Source: Clostridiales bacterium (GTDB lineage Bacteria; Bacillota; Clostridia; Christensenellales; Aristaeellaceae). From it: a DNA stretch of 64,000 nt. The position numbers were made by a program, and so were the translations under genes. This document shows, in pieces, positions 44,968 to 53,762 of this stretch. The notes below the pieces were generated by a model that had not been told where the DNA came from, did not search any database, and was given only the letters and a program-made list of their open reading frames with translations. The stretch's first letter is position 1; each line of letters begins with the position of its first letter. The DNA lies in NCBI GenBank assembly GCA_012523405.1, contig JAAYIN010000003.1, forward strand, positions 1 to 64,000. The letters are read 5' to 3'.

Positions 44968-45003
44968 AAGGGAAGAGCAGGGAATTATCCCTGCTCTTCC
45001 CTT
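44968..45003 (-). terminator. Hairpin between binding-protein and permease genes
   Basis: A perfect 16-bp stem (44968-44983 with 44988-45003) lies within the operon, immediately before the permease ribosome site. It has only a short pyrimidine tail (CTTCTG), consistent with partial termination or protection of the upstream message. Confidence 0.75.
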
Positions 45004-45028
45004 TGTGTATACGCTTTATTCTGCTAGA

Positions 45029-46234
45029 TTAGTTGCCATATGCTTCGAACAACGCATCCAAGATTTCCTGAGGAGTGGTTGTGTCGCCGCCGTAGATAAC
45101 GCCTTCCAATGCGGAGGTGAAATCTGTCTGGAACTGAAGGTCAGAAGGATAGTTGAAGCCCGTTGCAGTTGCTTCATAGTCGTTCAGCACTGCGAGTTCA
45201 GGGTTCAGCTCGAGGAATGTCTCCATGACGGAAGGATCGCTTGGGCGTCCGCCTGTGATTTCAGCATTCGCTACCTGATACTCAGGGCGAGCCATGTATA
45301 GTGCAACCTTCGCAGCCAATTCTTCGTTCTTGGTGCCGGTTAGCACTGCGTATGCATAGGAGTGAAGGGTTGCGCCGTTGTTGCCGTCGCCGCCGGGCAT
45401 GGGGATGAAGGTGTAGTTGGTGTCAGGTGCGCTTGCGCTCATTGTGCCAACATACCATGTACCGCCGGTAGACATAGCAGACTGTCCTGCTGCGAAAACT
45501 TCGCCGTCCCAGCTCTTGCCAGCGTCCTTAGCGGTCGTAGCGAGGCCTTCTTCAAACATCTTGAAGATGAAGGTCAAAGCGTCAACGTTTTCTTTGCTGT
45601 TGATGGTCGTGCCGCCATTCCAGCCGCCGCCAAAGGAGTTCATGTACTGGGTGGGGTGGAAGATGTTGCCGATATCAAGGCAAACACCTACTACATCGTC
45701 TTTAGTCAAAACCTTGGATGCTTCGTAGACTTCTTCCCAAGTCGTGGGATATTCGCCTAGGTCAGCAGCTGTCCACAGGTCAACGTTTACTGCAAAGGTT
45801 GCAGGAGCCGCTGTGGTGGGGATGCCGTATTGCTTGCCATCGTAGTTCCAAACATTTACGGAAGATTCGGATAGAGCGCTCATGTCCAGATTGAAATCAT
45901 CAAGTGCGATGACTAGACCTTGATCGATCAATTGCAGATGCTGCTCGTTGGTGATGTTTACAATGTCAGGAGCTGTGCCAGCAGCGATTTCGCCGGGCAA
46001 TCTCTGGTAGAAGTCTGCAACGCCGGGATACTGTTGCAATTTCACTTCGCCAACTTCGGGGAATTGCTCCATGATACCTTCGATAGCTTTTGCAAAAGCC
46101 TTGTCTTCTCCTGATGATCCCCAATAGCCAACCGTTAAAGTGACTTTTTCGGCGGATTCAGCGGTAGCAACGCCTAGTAGAGAGACACACATTACCATCA
46201 TAAGTAGCATTGCGACCATTTTCTTCATTTTCAT
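45029..46234 (-). CDS. Sugar ABC transporter substrate-binding protein (family 1)
   Basis: This secreted binding protein of about 401 residues belongs to the MalE/CUT1 group. The signal peptide (MKMKKMVAMLLMMVMCVSLL, then GVATA-ES) lacks a proper lipobox. Family features include LTVGYWGSSGEDKAFAKAI, GIPTTAAPATFAVNVDLW, PTTWEEVYEASKVLT and GTWYVGTM. I chose ATG 46234, after AGGAGGAGC. The frame start at 46249 would include that site. It begins the operon that ends in the GH65 phosphorylase. Confidence 0.9.
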   Translation of the reverse strand: MKMKKMVAMLLMMVMCVSLLGVATAESAEKVTLTVGYWGSSGEDKAFAKAIEGIMEQFPEVGEVKLQQYPGVADFYQRLPGEIAAGTAPDIVNITNEQHLQLIDQGLVIALDDFNLDMSALSESSVNVWNYDGKQYGIPTTAAPATFAVNVDLWTAADLGEYPTTWEEVYEASKVLTKDDVVGVCLDIGNIFHPTQYMNSFGGGWNGGTTINSKENVDALTFIFKMFEEGLATTAKDAGKSWDGEVFAAGQSAMSTGGTWYVGTMSASAPDTNYTFIPMPGGDGNNGATLHSYAYAVLTGTKNEELAAKVALYMARPEYQVANAEITGGRPSDPSVMETFLELNPELAVLNDYEATATGFNYPSDLQFQTDFTSALEGVIYGGDTTTPQEILDALFEAYGN

Positions 46235-46301
46235 ATTGCTCCTCCTCATACTGTTGTGTTGGTTACTTATAACATTAGTTTAGGGGAAAACTTGGTCAAT
46301 A

Positions 46302-46330
46302 TCAATAGAAAATTATACGCTTTATGTCAA
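46302..46330 (-). promoter_or_regulatory. Promoter of the binding protein-permease-GH65 operon
   Basis: Minus-strand TTGACA (46325-46330), 17 bases, TATTGA (46302-46307). The poor -10 suits activation by the upstream AraC-type regulator. Confidence 0.5.
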
Positions 46331-46337
46331 TTTTATG
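46321..46337 (-). promoter_or_regulatory. Direct repeat overlapping -35, candidate regulator site
   Basis: CATAAA occurs twice on the minus strand (46332-46337 and 46321-46326), 11 bases apart, i.e. one helical turn. This is the arrangement expected for AraC-family activators bound in tandem. Confidence 0.4.
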
Positions 46338-46345
46338 ACCAAAAG

Positions 46346-46396
46346 AAAACCGAAACCAGATTGAACAAGCTTCATATGTCAATCGGTTTCGGTTTT
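46346..46396 (-). terminator. Terminator after the AraC-type regulator
   Basis: AAAACCGAAACC-GATTG pairs with CAATC-GGTTTCGGTTTT with one bulged base. On the minus strand it ends in a TTTT-C-TTTT tract. Confidence 0.8.
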
Positions 46397-46436
46397 ACTA
46401 TTAAGATCATGACCTTTCTTTTACTATCATGCTCTC

Positions 46437-47981
46437 CTAGGACTCCCCGCGCTGATTTCTAAATTGGTTAGGGGTAATCCCTGTATATTTTTTAAAGACA
46501 CTTGTATAGTAAGCAGCAGAATTAAGCCCGCATTTTTCAGCAATTTCATAGTGCTTTAAGTTCGTATTGAGCATTAAGTATTTTGCATGGTTAACACGTT
46601 GGAGCATGATGTAGTTGCTGACGGGCTGACCAACGAACTTGGCAAAAATACGGCTGAGATACCCCCCGCTCACGCCCACTACCCGCGCAACATCATCCAG
46701 TGTGAGATCCTCAGCAAAATGATTGTTGATATACTCGACAGCTTGAGCTGCCAAGTAATTCTGAGGAACATCAGCGCCGCCTGAAATATTCTCCAGTTCT
46801 CCAATATAACCTATCATTTGATCTAATGTCATATCCGCAGGCACAGTCACTTCTGCTTCTCCCCTGCTTGTCATGAGTGTTTTGACATAATCTTTCAGCA
46901 GATATAAAAAGGTTGATTTATCAGGCACTACGTTAGTATCCCGAATCTTATCCTTAACGATCTTCATCAACTGCAATATATCTGCTTTCTCATTGCCCTT
47001 GAGCACTTTTTCATGCTCTTGCTTCATGAGTTTCATCGCTTCGGTAAAGGCACTCTTATCAAGCTTTGATGATTCCCATAGAATTGTTTCGTCAGGAAAG
47101 AAGAAATTTCTATTGAGCAGATGGATCATCTGTTGCAGGCTCTCGGGCAAATGACAAACATCATGAACGCGCAACGAAATTCCCACCAGCGCATCCATAT
47201 CCAAAAAGGTGCTGACACTCTTTTGAATGCGCGTGGCGCATATGCGCAGGATATCCATTGTCTCCGCAGTTCCTCTATGATTAGGTATGGAAAGCGGGAT
47301 TATATAGTTGTCAGGGGATAGACGCATGATTTCGTATACGCATTCTTTGCTCATGCTTTCAGAAATAAGCGAATTCATGGCTGTAAATAAAGTATCTTGT
47401 TCTTCACGTTCATAGCGCTTAAGCATATCTCTATACCTCTTGATATGAACAAGTAAATAATAGAGGCAATCATCTTTGAGCGGAATGTTATATTTTTTGC
47501 AACCATCAAAAAAATCCTGCTTATCGGCTAAACCGGTCATGAACAGATTAAATAAGAAGTTCTCTCGTCTTTCTTGCTTTCCACGCGCTTGATTCGCTTG
47601 GTTTTCGCCTTGCTGTACCTTCGCTCGCCTGAGAAAGTCCATGATATTAAGTCCATCCACTTCGTTTTTAAGAACATAGTCATCCGCGCCAAGGCGCAGC
47701 GCCTGCTGTGCATAGTCAAAATCCTGATGGCAGGTCAAAATAATGATATGCTTCGTGTACCCTTGCTTTCGTACGCGCTCAAGCACTTGCAGGCCGTCAA
47801 GCCCTGGAATGGTGATGTCAAGCAGCACAATATCAGGCTGTTTTTGTAAGATCAGGTCTACCGCTTGCAGACCATTATCCGTTTCCGCGACAATTTCGTA
47901 TTCCTCGCCCGAATGCTCGATGACCGTGCGAATACCCAGTCGAACAAGCGATTCATCTTCTACAATCAGCACTTGGATCAT
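46437..47981 (-). CDS. Response regulator, AraC-type (YesN family), GH65 locus
   Basis: This 514-residue regulator has a receiver (DIVLLDITIPGLDG, and DDYVLKNEVDG, where the usual K-P pair is K-N), a long middle domain, and a C-terminal AraC domain (VARVVGVSGGYLSRIFAKFVG and IAEKCGLNSAAYYTSVFKKYTG). It overlaps the kinase gene by four bases. Position and type imply that it activates the importer and phosphorylase operon directly downstream. Confidence 0.92.
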   Translation of the reverse strand: MIQVLIVEDESLVRLGIRTVIEHSGEEYEIVAETDNGLQAVDLILQKQPDIVLLDITIPGLDGLQVLERVRKQGYTKHIIILTCHQDFDYAQQALRLGADDYVLKNEVDGLNIMDFLRRAKVQQGENQANQARGKQERRENFLFNLFMTGLADKQDFFDGCKKYNIPLKDDCLYYLLVHIKRYRDMLKRYEREEQDTLFTAMNSLISESMSKECVYEIMRLSPDNYIIPLSIPNHRGTAETMDILRICATRIQKSVSTFLDMDALVGISLRVHDVCHLPESLQQMIHLLNRNFFFPDETILWESSKLDKSAFTEAMKLMKQEHEKVLKGNEKADILQLMKIVKDKIRDTNVVPDKSTFLYLLKDYVKTLMTSRGEAEVTVPADMTLDQMIGYIGELENISGGADVPQNYLAAQAVEYINNHFAEDLTLDDVARVVGVSGGYLSRIFAKFVGQPVSNYIMLQRVNHAKYLMLNTNLKHYEIAEKCGLNSAAYYTSVFKKYTGITPNQFRNQRGES

Positions 47982-49693
47982 ACGCTTTCCTCCTGTGTTG
48001 TCTTGGCATATTCCTCTGGAATGGTGATGGTTGTCCTTGTGAAGCTTCCAAGTTCACTGTCAATTTTCACGCAATATGGCGATCCATACTCAAGCTCTAT
48101 GCGCTGTACCACGTTAAATACACCAATTTGATTGATGCCTCGTTGCGGCATGTACCCATCCACGCGTAGTACCTGATTGATCTGCTCTTGCGTCATTCCG
48201 CAGCCGTTGTCCTCTAGCACATAGGTAATGCATCCATTTTCTCTGGTAATGGAAATATCCAGTACACCATCATGGTCTAATCCGTCAAGTCCGTGAAAAA
48301 CACTGTTTTCAAGGAAAGGCTGCAACAAATACTTGAGCGTTAGACAGTTTTGGATGTCCTCATCCACATTGAAATTCACCACAAAACGATTTGGATAGCG
48401 AACTTGCAGAATCTCGATATAATACCGTAGCTGTTCAAGCTCTGTCGATATCGTTATTTTATCATTGCTTTCCCGTACAGCAAAGGACAGAATTTTAGAT
48501 AGGTTTCCAAGCGTCGCCTCGATTGATTTGTTGCCTTGCAGATGCGCCATCCACTTGATTGTATTGAGGGTGTTAAGCAAGAAATGAGGAGAGATTTGCG
48601 CTTGTAATGCTTGAAATTCTGCTACGCGCTTCTGCTCTTCCTCCACATATATACGGTCGATTAATTGCTCGGTGTTTTCAACCATGACATTAAAGGATTC
48701 GCAAACCTCGCCCATTTCGCCGCCATCGGTCACTTTCGAACGAACCGTTAAATCACCCTTTTGTACTTCTTTCATACAGGTGTTGAGGTTTCTGATTGGT
48801 TTCATCGTTCTGTCGCTTAGCAGCTCTGCCAGCACAGCTGAAATAACACAGCTTAGCAGTGCAAACAAAAGGATGAAGATGACTGGTTTTTGTGCGCTTT
48901 TATAGAAATAGGTCATTGGTATATAGGATGACAACTGTATTCCATATTCATCATTTTGGCTGTGCAGTGATATATATGATCCATATGATGCCGGTTGTTG
49001 CTCCTTTGATGTTGTGATGGAACGGCCCATATAGTCTGTTAATATCGCAATTGCGTTGTCTTCTAGCTTTGCGCCCTCAATCATTTTCTCGATATCTCGA
49101 ACCAGCACATCAATGCGAATTACGCCCAACTCCCGATCCGATCCTGCTTCCCGAATCAGGCGTGAAAAACACAGCATCGGTTCTGCTTGAGGGTAGAGTT
49201 CATCTTCCTCAAGCAGAAAAATCGCATAATCCTTATCCGACTCATTCAAGGCTTGAAGCCATGCCTGTTGCTCTAGCCCAGATATATTAGGAGATCGGCT
49301 GCCTTTGTTTTTAAATGATGCAATCCCTGAATTATTAGGGACAAGTGTAATGCCATAAATCAATTTATTGCGATAGTAGGTATTCCCGTAGATGACTTCC
49401 GTAATAATGTCCAGATCTTGATAAATGTCATACCGCGTGTCATCGGTTGCATATCCTTTTTGCAGTATTGCGTATGTCCTCGGATCTAGTATCGGCGATA
49501 CAGATGCCTCATTCATGTAGTCAATGGTGCTTACAATCGTGACCATCGTTTGATCGGTGAGCGCCTGAACTGAGGATTTAGTGGTTACACGAAGGGAGCT
49601 AAATACATAGATAAACATGACAATCGTGCTAAACAGAACAATAAAGGCGGCCGTAAAAAAACTAATAAGCTTAATCCTGGTTTTCATTGTCAT
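47978..49693 (-). CDS. Sensor histidine kinase (YesM type), GH65 locus
   Basis: This 571-residue kinase has an N-terminal membrane helix (about 9-30), a ~240-residue extracytoplasmic dCache-like sensor region, a second helix (about 268-290), a HAMP domain, and a kinase core with LQAQISPHFLLNTLNTIKWM, LKYLLQPFLENSVFHG and DNGCGM. AGAGG precedes ATG 49693. An extended -10 promoter lies 40 bases upstream. Confidence 0.92.
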   Translation of the reverse strand: MTMKTRIKLISFFTAAFIVLFSTIVMFIYVFSSLRVTTKSSVQALTDQTMVTIVSTIDYMNEASVSPILDPRTYAILQKGYATDDTRYDIYQDLDIITEVIYGNTYYRNKLIYGITLVPNNSGIASFKNKGSRSPNISGLEQQAWLQALNESDKDYAIFLLEEDELYPQAEPMLCFSRLIREAGSDRELGVIRIDVLVRDIEKMIEGAKLEDNAIAILTDYMGRSITTSKEQQPASYGSYISLHSQNDEYGIQLSSYIPMTYFYKSAQKPVIFILLFALLSCVISAVLAELLSDRTMKPIRNLNTCMKEVQKGDLTVRSKVTDGGEMGEVCESFNVMVENTEQLIDRIYVEEEQKRVAEFQALQAQISPHFLLNTLNTIKWMAHLQGNKSIEATLGNLSKILSFAVRESNDKITISTELEQLRYYIEILQVRYPNRFVVNFNVDEDIQNCLTLKYLLQPFLENSVFHGLDGLDHDGVLDISITRENGCITYVLEDNGCGMTQEQINQVLRVDGYMPQRGINQIGVFNVVQRIELEYGSPYCVKIDSELGSFTRTTITIPEEYAKTTQEESV

Positions 49694-49731
49694 TGAATCG
49701 ACCTCTTTGCATTGTCATTTATTGTTTAGTC

Positions 49732-49740
49732 ATTATACCA
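49732..49740 (-). promoter_or_regulatory. Extended -10 promoter of the GH65-locus kinase
   Basis: The minus strand reads TGGTATAAT, an extended -10 with perfect hexamer. The -35 is weak. Confidence 0.5.
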
Positions 49741-49796
49741 CAAAACATGAGACGAAATGAAGATGAGTAATAGATATACTTCATCTATGTATTTTT

Positions 49797-50309
49797 TCAG
49801 CCTACGCTAATGAGATCAAGAATTGTATCCGCCATTTCTTGAGGTGTACATCCATGTGCATCTATAATCCACTCACCCATTGTCAGCAATAGTCCGCCCT
49901 CGATGAACTTACGCTGGAAATGGGTGGTTTCGCGCGGTAGGACATCAGTGGATAAAACACGCTTGAGGTAGTCACCGAATGGTTTTTGAATCAATGACGT
50001 TAGGTGATGCTTGGCAAGAAGTTTCGCAGTCTTTTCGTCTTGCTTCCAAAAATCAAAACACCGACATAATGCTTCTCGCAAATCGGCTTCTTTTGATAGC
50101 GTATCCATGTAGCTTTCAAACGTCATATCGAAATGTTCGAGCAGTATTTCATCTTTGCTTTCGAAATGCCGATAAAAAGTCAAGCGGGCAACACCTGCTG
50201 TTTCTGTAATATCTGTAATGGTGATGTCGCCATAGTCGTGCGTCTCCATTAGCGTAAACAATGCATCAATCATGAGGCGCACACTTCGTGCTGCTTGCTT
50301 ATTTTTCAT
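49797..50309 (-). CDS. TetR-family transcriptional regulator
   Basis: This repressor of about 170 residues has its helix-turn-helix at about 25-50 (ITITDITETAGVARLTFYRHF) and a variable helical ligand domain behind it. I chose ATG 50309 (MKNKQAARSV) because GGAGG lies just upstream and the family begins here. The frame to 50381 covers the promoter and operator. It is divergent from the broken terpene cyclase gene, and the shared region holds an inverted repeat, so it probably controls itself and that gene. Confidence 0.88.
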   Translation of the reverse strand: MKNKQAARSVRLMIDALFTLMETHDYGDITITDITETAGVARLTFYRHFESKDEILLEHFDMTFESYMDTLSKEADLREALCRCFDFWKQDEKTAKLLAKHHLTSLIQKPFGDYLKRVLSTDVLPRETTHFQRKFIEGGLLLTMGEWIIDAHGCTPQEMADTILDLISVG

Positions 50310-50367
50310 TTTCTCCTCCAACTGTGACATAATGCGCCAAGCTATATCTTGAATATGTAGTATCTTC

Positions 50368-50401
50368 ATTGTACAATGCAACTGTTACATTTGCAACAGT
50401 T
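50368..50401 (-). promoter_or_regulatory. TetR gene promoter with inverted-repeat operator
   Basis: Minus-strand TTGCAA (50391-50396), 17 bases, TACAAT (50368-50373). Overlapping it is AACTGTT-N8-AACAGTT at 50380-50401, also readable as a direct repeat TGCAACTGTTA / TGCAACAGTTA. A TetR dimer bound here would block the promoter. Confidence 0.65.
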
Positions 50402-50434
50402 AATACGGCGGTTGCGTGAAAAGGAGAAGTGGAT

Positions 50435-50955
50435 ATGGATGTTTTTTAGTGTTACTCGGTGGTATTTGCTGGTCCATCGTTTATATCGAACTCATCAGGA
50501 AAGGGTTCAAGGACAAAACCTATGCTATGCCCCTATTTGCCCTAGGTCTTAACTTTGTATGGGAATTGATTTATTCGGTCAATACGCTCATGCTTAGCGC
50601 AGCTTCTTTACAGGGTTGGGTGAACCTGGTTTGGGCAATGCTTGATGTCGTGATTGTGTACTCCTATTTCAAATATGGTCGTGAAGATTTTCCTGCAAAA
50701 GCAAAGAAGTATTTTGTGCCCTTTAGCATATTAGCCTTCGCTGCTTGCTTCCTGCTTCAATTCGCATTCTACTTCCATTTTGATAGTGTGGCGGCTTCAA
50801 AGTACTCTTCATTTGCATAAAATGCTGCGATGTCGATTATGTTTGTCACCATGCTCTATCAGCGATGGAACACGCGTGGGCAGACGGTTGTGTGTTTTGT
50901 ATTTGATGGCATCTATGTTGCCACCCTTCACAAATGGAAGAAACAAGGGATATAG
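50435..50955 (+). pseudogene. Transmembrane terpene cyclase (Pyr4/PaxB-like), broken
   Basis: The encoded protein resembles small multi-helix transmembrane terpene cyclases (IELIRKGFKDKTYAMPLFAL, the FVWELIYSV helix with the conserved glutamate, NLVWAMLDVVIVYSYFKYG). AAGGAG stands 8 bases before ATG 50435, but that frame stops after four codons in a run of six T (50442-50447). One more T would join ATG to the long frame. Further on, TAA at 50818-50820 interrupts the frame where homologues have a glutamine before N-x-x-MS. The same frame continues (NAAMSIMFVTMLYQRW...) to TAG at 50953-50955. So there are two inactivating changes. The alternative GTG start at 50416 has no ribosome site. Confidence 0.75.
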
Positions 50956-51018
50956 CTTCGAATGATACTATAAAGCAAGCAAACATCCTTCCAAAACCTC
51001 ATAGAAACTCATAAAAAT

Positions 51019-51045
51019 GCCCCTAGCTGATCAAATGCTAGGGGC
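51019..51045 (-). terminator. Terminator of the radical SAM gene
   Basis: GCCCCTAGC (51019-51027) pairs with GCTAGGGGC (51037-51045) and is followed on the minus strand by ATTTTTAT. Confidence 0.85.
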
Positions 51046-51072
51046 TATCATTAAACCAATTGATTTGTATCG

Positions 51073-52479
51073 TTATTTGCTGCAGGCGTTGCAGCCGCTG
51101 CAAGGCGAACCTTCTAATTCTGGATGACTCTTTGTCCAAAGCTGATCCGCTACAGGGGTCCAGTTTTCAGCAGCGGTTTTGCACTTAGCCGTCAGATCAT
51201 CCACATCCTCCTTTGCCGCCATATCGGTGGAGTATGCACCGCTTGCATGAACCATATCAGCTAACGCACCTTGATTGTCAAGCAATGGGCAGGGACGCAG
51301 GTGGTTATCGTTGAAGGGCTGTCCTTCCTTGTATGCAGTGAACAGAGGATTCTGATAAGCTTCCAGCAGGGTATGTGTACGTATATTGGAATCAGAATAA
51401 TGAATGAATGCGCAGGGCTCGATGTCGCCGTTTGCGTTGATATGCAGATAGCAGCGACCGCCGGCGATGCATCCCTTCACATATTCGCCGTCATTCCAGA
51501 AATCCATGGTAAACATAGGCTTGGCTGTTGCTGTTTCATTGCGGAATTTACGGATTTGTTGGTACATATATGCGCGCTGCTCAGCGGTGGCGATTAAGTC
51601 GGTTGGTGCACCCACGCCAACTGGCATGTACGTGAAATACCATGCAAACTTACAGCCTTGATCGATGAGAAAATCAAAGTATTCCTCACTGCCGATAACA
51701 TCTGTATTATGACTGGTATAGCATAGCGATGCACCGAATATAAGCTTTTTCTCCTTCAGGAGCTTCATCGCTTTGATCACTTTGTCGTATGTGCCTACGC
51801 CGCGCCTAGCATCCGTGCTTTCCCGATCGCCTTCAATGGAAATTGCGGGTCCAAAGTTCCTTACGCGTAACATTTCATCGACGAACGCTTCGTCAATCAA
51901 CGTACCGTTTGTGAAAGCTAGGAACATGCAGTCATCATGCTTTTCACATAAGCGAATGATATCGGCTTTACGCACAAGTGGTTCTCCGCCCGAATAGATG
52001 TACATGTAAGTACCCATTTCTTTACCTTGCGAAATGATTGAATCAAGTTCATCAAAACTCATATTAAGCTGGTTGCCGTATTCTGCCGCCCAGCAGCCAA
52101 TGCAGCTCAGGTTGCAGGCGCTGGTAGGATCCAATAAAATCGCCCACGGTACATTGCAATTGTGTTCCTTTTTAAACTTAATTTGTCTATCTAGACCAAT
52201 GATAGCTGAATTGAGGATGAAGTTGCGAAAAAAAGTCGCACGGCAGTCATCATCAATGTCATCCCATAAACTTAGAAGAAACTTATACCAAGGATTTTCG
52301 GTATCCTTGATGATTTCACGAACCGCATCCCTTTGCTTCGCCATGCTATTTCTGGGCGCCATGCGATCAACCCACTCCATTAGTTTGGGGATGTTTTTTT
52401 CAGGTTCGGTTTTTGTCATATTGAGTGCTTTCTCAACGCCATATGCTTTTAGGTGTTCAACCATTGTACGTTCGCTCAT
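51073..52479 (-). CDS. Radical SAM/SPASM protein
   Basis: This is a 468-residue enzyme of unknown substrate. The radical SAM cluster motif is CNLSCIGC (Cys122, 126, 129), preceded by the segment NVPWAILLDPTSA, and the SAM-binding YIYSGGEPLV is intact. A SPASM-type second cysteine set follows (VKGCIAGGRCYLHINANGDI, EPCAFIHYSDSNI and RPCPLLDNQG), and the protein ends in CSGCNACSK. About 100 helical residues stand before the radical SAM domain. I chose ATG 52479, with GAGGA upstream, rather than the frame start at 52602. It is divergent from a paralogue that lacks the clusters. Its terminator is at 51019-51045. Confidence 0.88.
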   Translation of the reverse strand: MSERTMVEHLKAYGVEKALNMTKTEPEKNIPKLMEWVDRMAPRNSMAKQRDAVREIIKDTENPWYKFLLSLWDDIDDDCRATFFRNFILNSAIIGLDRQIKFKKEHNCNVPWAILLDPTSACNLSCIGCWAAEYGNQLNMSFDELDSIISQGKEMGTYMYIYSGGEPLVRKADIIRLCEKHDDCMFLAFTNGTLIDEAFVDEMLRVRNFGPAISIEGDRESTDARRGVGTYDKVIKAMKLLKEKKLIFGASLCYTSHNTDVIGSEEYFDFLIDQGCKFAWYFTYMPVGVGAPTDLIATAEQRAYMYQQIRKFRNETATAKPMFTMDFWNDGEYVKGCIAGGRCYLHINANGDIEPCAFIHYSDSNIRTHTLLEAYQNPLFTAYKEGQPFNDNHLRPCPLLDNQGALADMVHASGAYSTDMAAKEDVDDLTAKCKTAAENWTPVADQLWTKSHPELEGSPCSGCNACSK

Positions 52480-52709
52480 AAAATCCTCACTTTCATCATC
52501 TGTGGACAGGCTGGACTTATTAAATTTGCCTTGATCATAGTATTCCACAAGTTCAGAGCCAAAGCACTGGGCAAAAACATATTTTGCACAAAAAACAAGC
52601 AAACAGGGATTTTTGTCTGGTTTTTGGGCATTTTACGATTTTGTCTATTTTTTTGATTGTCATCGGAGTGTATGATGAGAATGGAATGTTCATAGTGGAG
52701 GTCAGCCCA

Positions 52710-53762
52710 ATGAAACCAAACCAACTAAAGGTGGCAATGATCAGATCCGCAGTGAAAAAGGGAATCAGAGATATTAAGGATGAACCCAAGCGCGGTGCTC
52801 GCAACCTTGTTGAGCTTGGGGAAATGTTTTCAACTGGAGCATACCAACAGAACTTCTTCACAATGGCAATGAACCATCTCAATGACGAAAGCAGCGCCTA
52901 TTACCGAATTGTGAACCGCGTTGTTCAAACAATGAACGAGGAGACACTTTTGACATTTGGGATCAATCTTGGCTATAACGCATTGATTCATGGCGGTGGG
53001 ATGATCCGCTGCATTGAGCAAAGAGAAGGCTTTAACGTGCCATGGTGCTTGCAGATTGAGCTTGGTGATGAGGCTGGGGTGCTGCCTTTGGATATTGAAG
53101 CGATCATTGAGCAAGGGATGGAACTTGGTATCTACTGCTACCTCTTCTCCATTGATACGGAATATTCGCATATGGAAGAATTGCTGCAAATCATCCATTC
53201 GCAGAGTGATTGCGCTTTTTTATTATTTCTGCATCCTTCTATGATCACCAGTGCTTTTTGCGATGCATTTCTAGAATTACACAACGCATTGCCCGTTTTG
53301 GACATAGATGTGGTAAGCGAGGACGAACTAAAATGTGCGATCGATCAGCTTTCCAGCGTCAACTGCCTACCTTCAGGATTTACCCGCCAAGCTGACTTTA
53401 CAGCCAAGGACAAAGCAAATGAAACACTTGAGTATGCTGAAGCGATTGATCTGCATGTATTGGTATTTGTGCGCATAGAAAAACACCGTCCCACAAACGA
53501 GGACGATGTATACAGGCAGCTGGTGAAGCTCAGAGAGAACTTGGATGTGCCGGTACTGCCTATTGATTTATTCGGTGATCTTGCCCATGCTGATCGCGTG
53601 ATTTCTACTGAGGCTTGCCTTGCCTCAATTAAAAAAGACGGCACATTTACGTTGTCCAACATGGAACAGAGCGTATGGATGAGTGGCTATAATATTCGCG
53701 AGCAGTCCTTGCAGGAAATATTAGAACATGCCATGCCAAAGCGTAAGAATGCGTCAATTTGA
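52710..53762 (+). CDS. Radical SAM paralogue without cluster cysteines (pseudoenzyme)
   Basis: This 350-residue protein aligns by eye with the radical SAM protein on the other side of the gap. Both have about 100 helical N-terminal residues, then NVPW at 109-112 in each. The active protein then has the CxxxCxxC loop; here that loop is missing and LPLDIEAIIEQGMELGIYCYL follows, matching MSFDELDSIISQGKEMGTYMYI. HSQSDCAFLLFLHPSMITSAF matches HDDCMFLAFTNGTLIDEAF, and the end (EACLASIKKDGTFTLSNMEQ) matches the SPASM region without its cysteines. It cannot hold the usual cluster. ATG 52710 has GGAGG upstream. Its last 9 bases overlap the convergent TetR gene. Confidence 0.8.
   Translation: MKPNQLKVAMIRSAVKKGIRDIKDEPKRGARNLVELGEMFSTGAYQQNFFTMAMNHLNDESSAYYRIVNRVVQTMNEETLLTFGINLGYNALIHGGGMIRCIEQREGFNVPWCLQIELGDEAGVLPLDIEAIIEQGMELGIYCYLFSIDTEYSHMEELLQIIHSQSDCAFLLFLHPSMITSAFCDAFLELHNALPVLDIDVVSEDELKCAIDQLSSVNCLPSGFTRQADFTAKDKANETLEYAEAIDLHVLVFVRIEKHRPTNEDDVYRQLVKLRENLDVPVLPIDLFGDLAHADRVISTEACLASIKKDGTFTLSNMEQSVWMSGYNIREQSLQEILEHAMPKRKNASI

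Noticed and set aside
46256-46462. 68-residue plus-strand frame
   Set aside because: It lies across the importer promoter and the regulator's terminator hairpin and has no ribosome site.
50818-50820. Stop-codon recoding (TAA read as glutamine)
   Set aside because: Many intact genes in the window end at TAA, and the gene also has a frameshift, so pseudogene decay is simpler.
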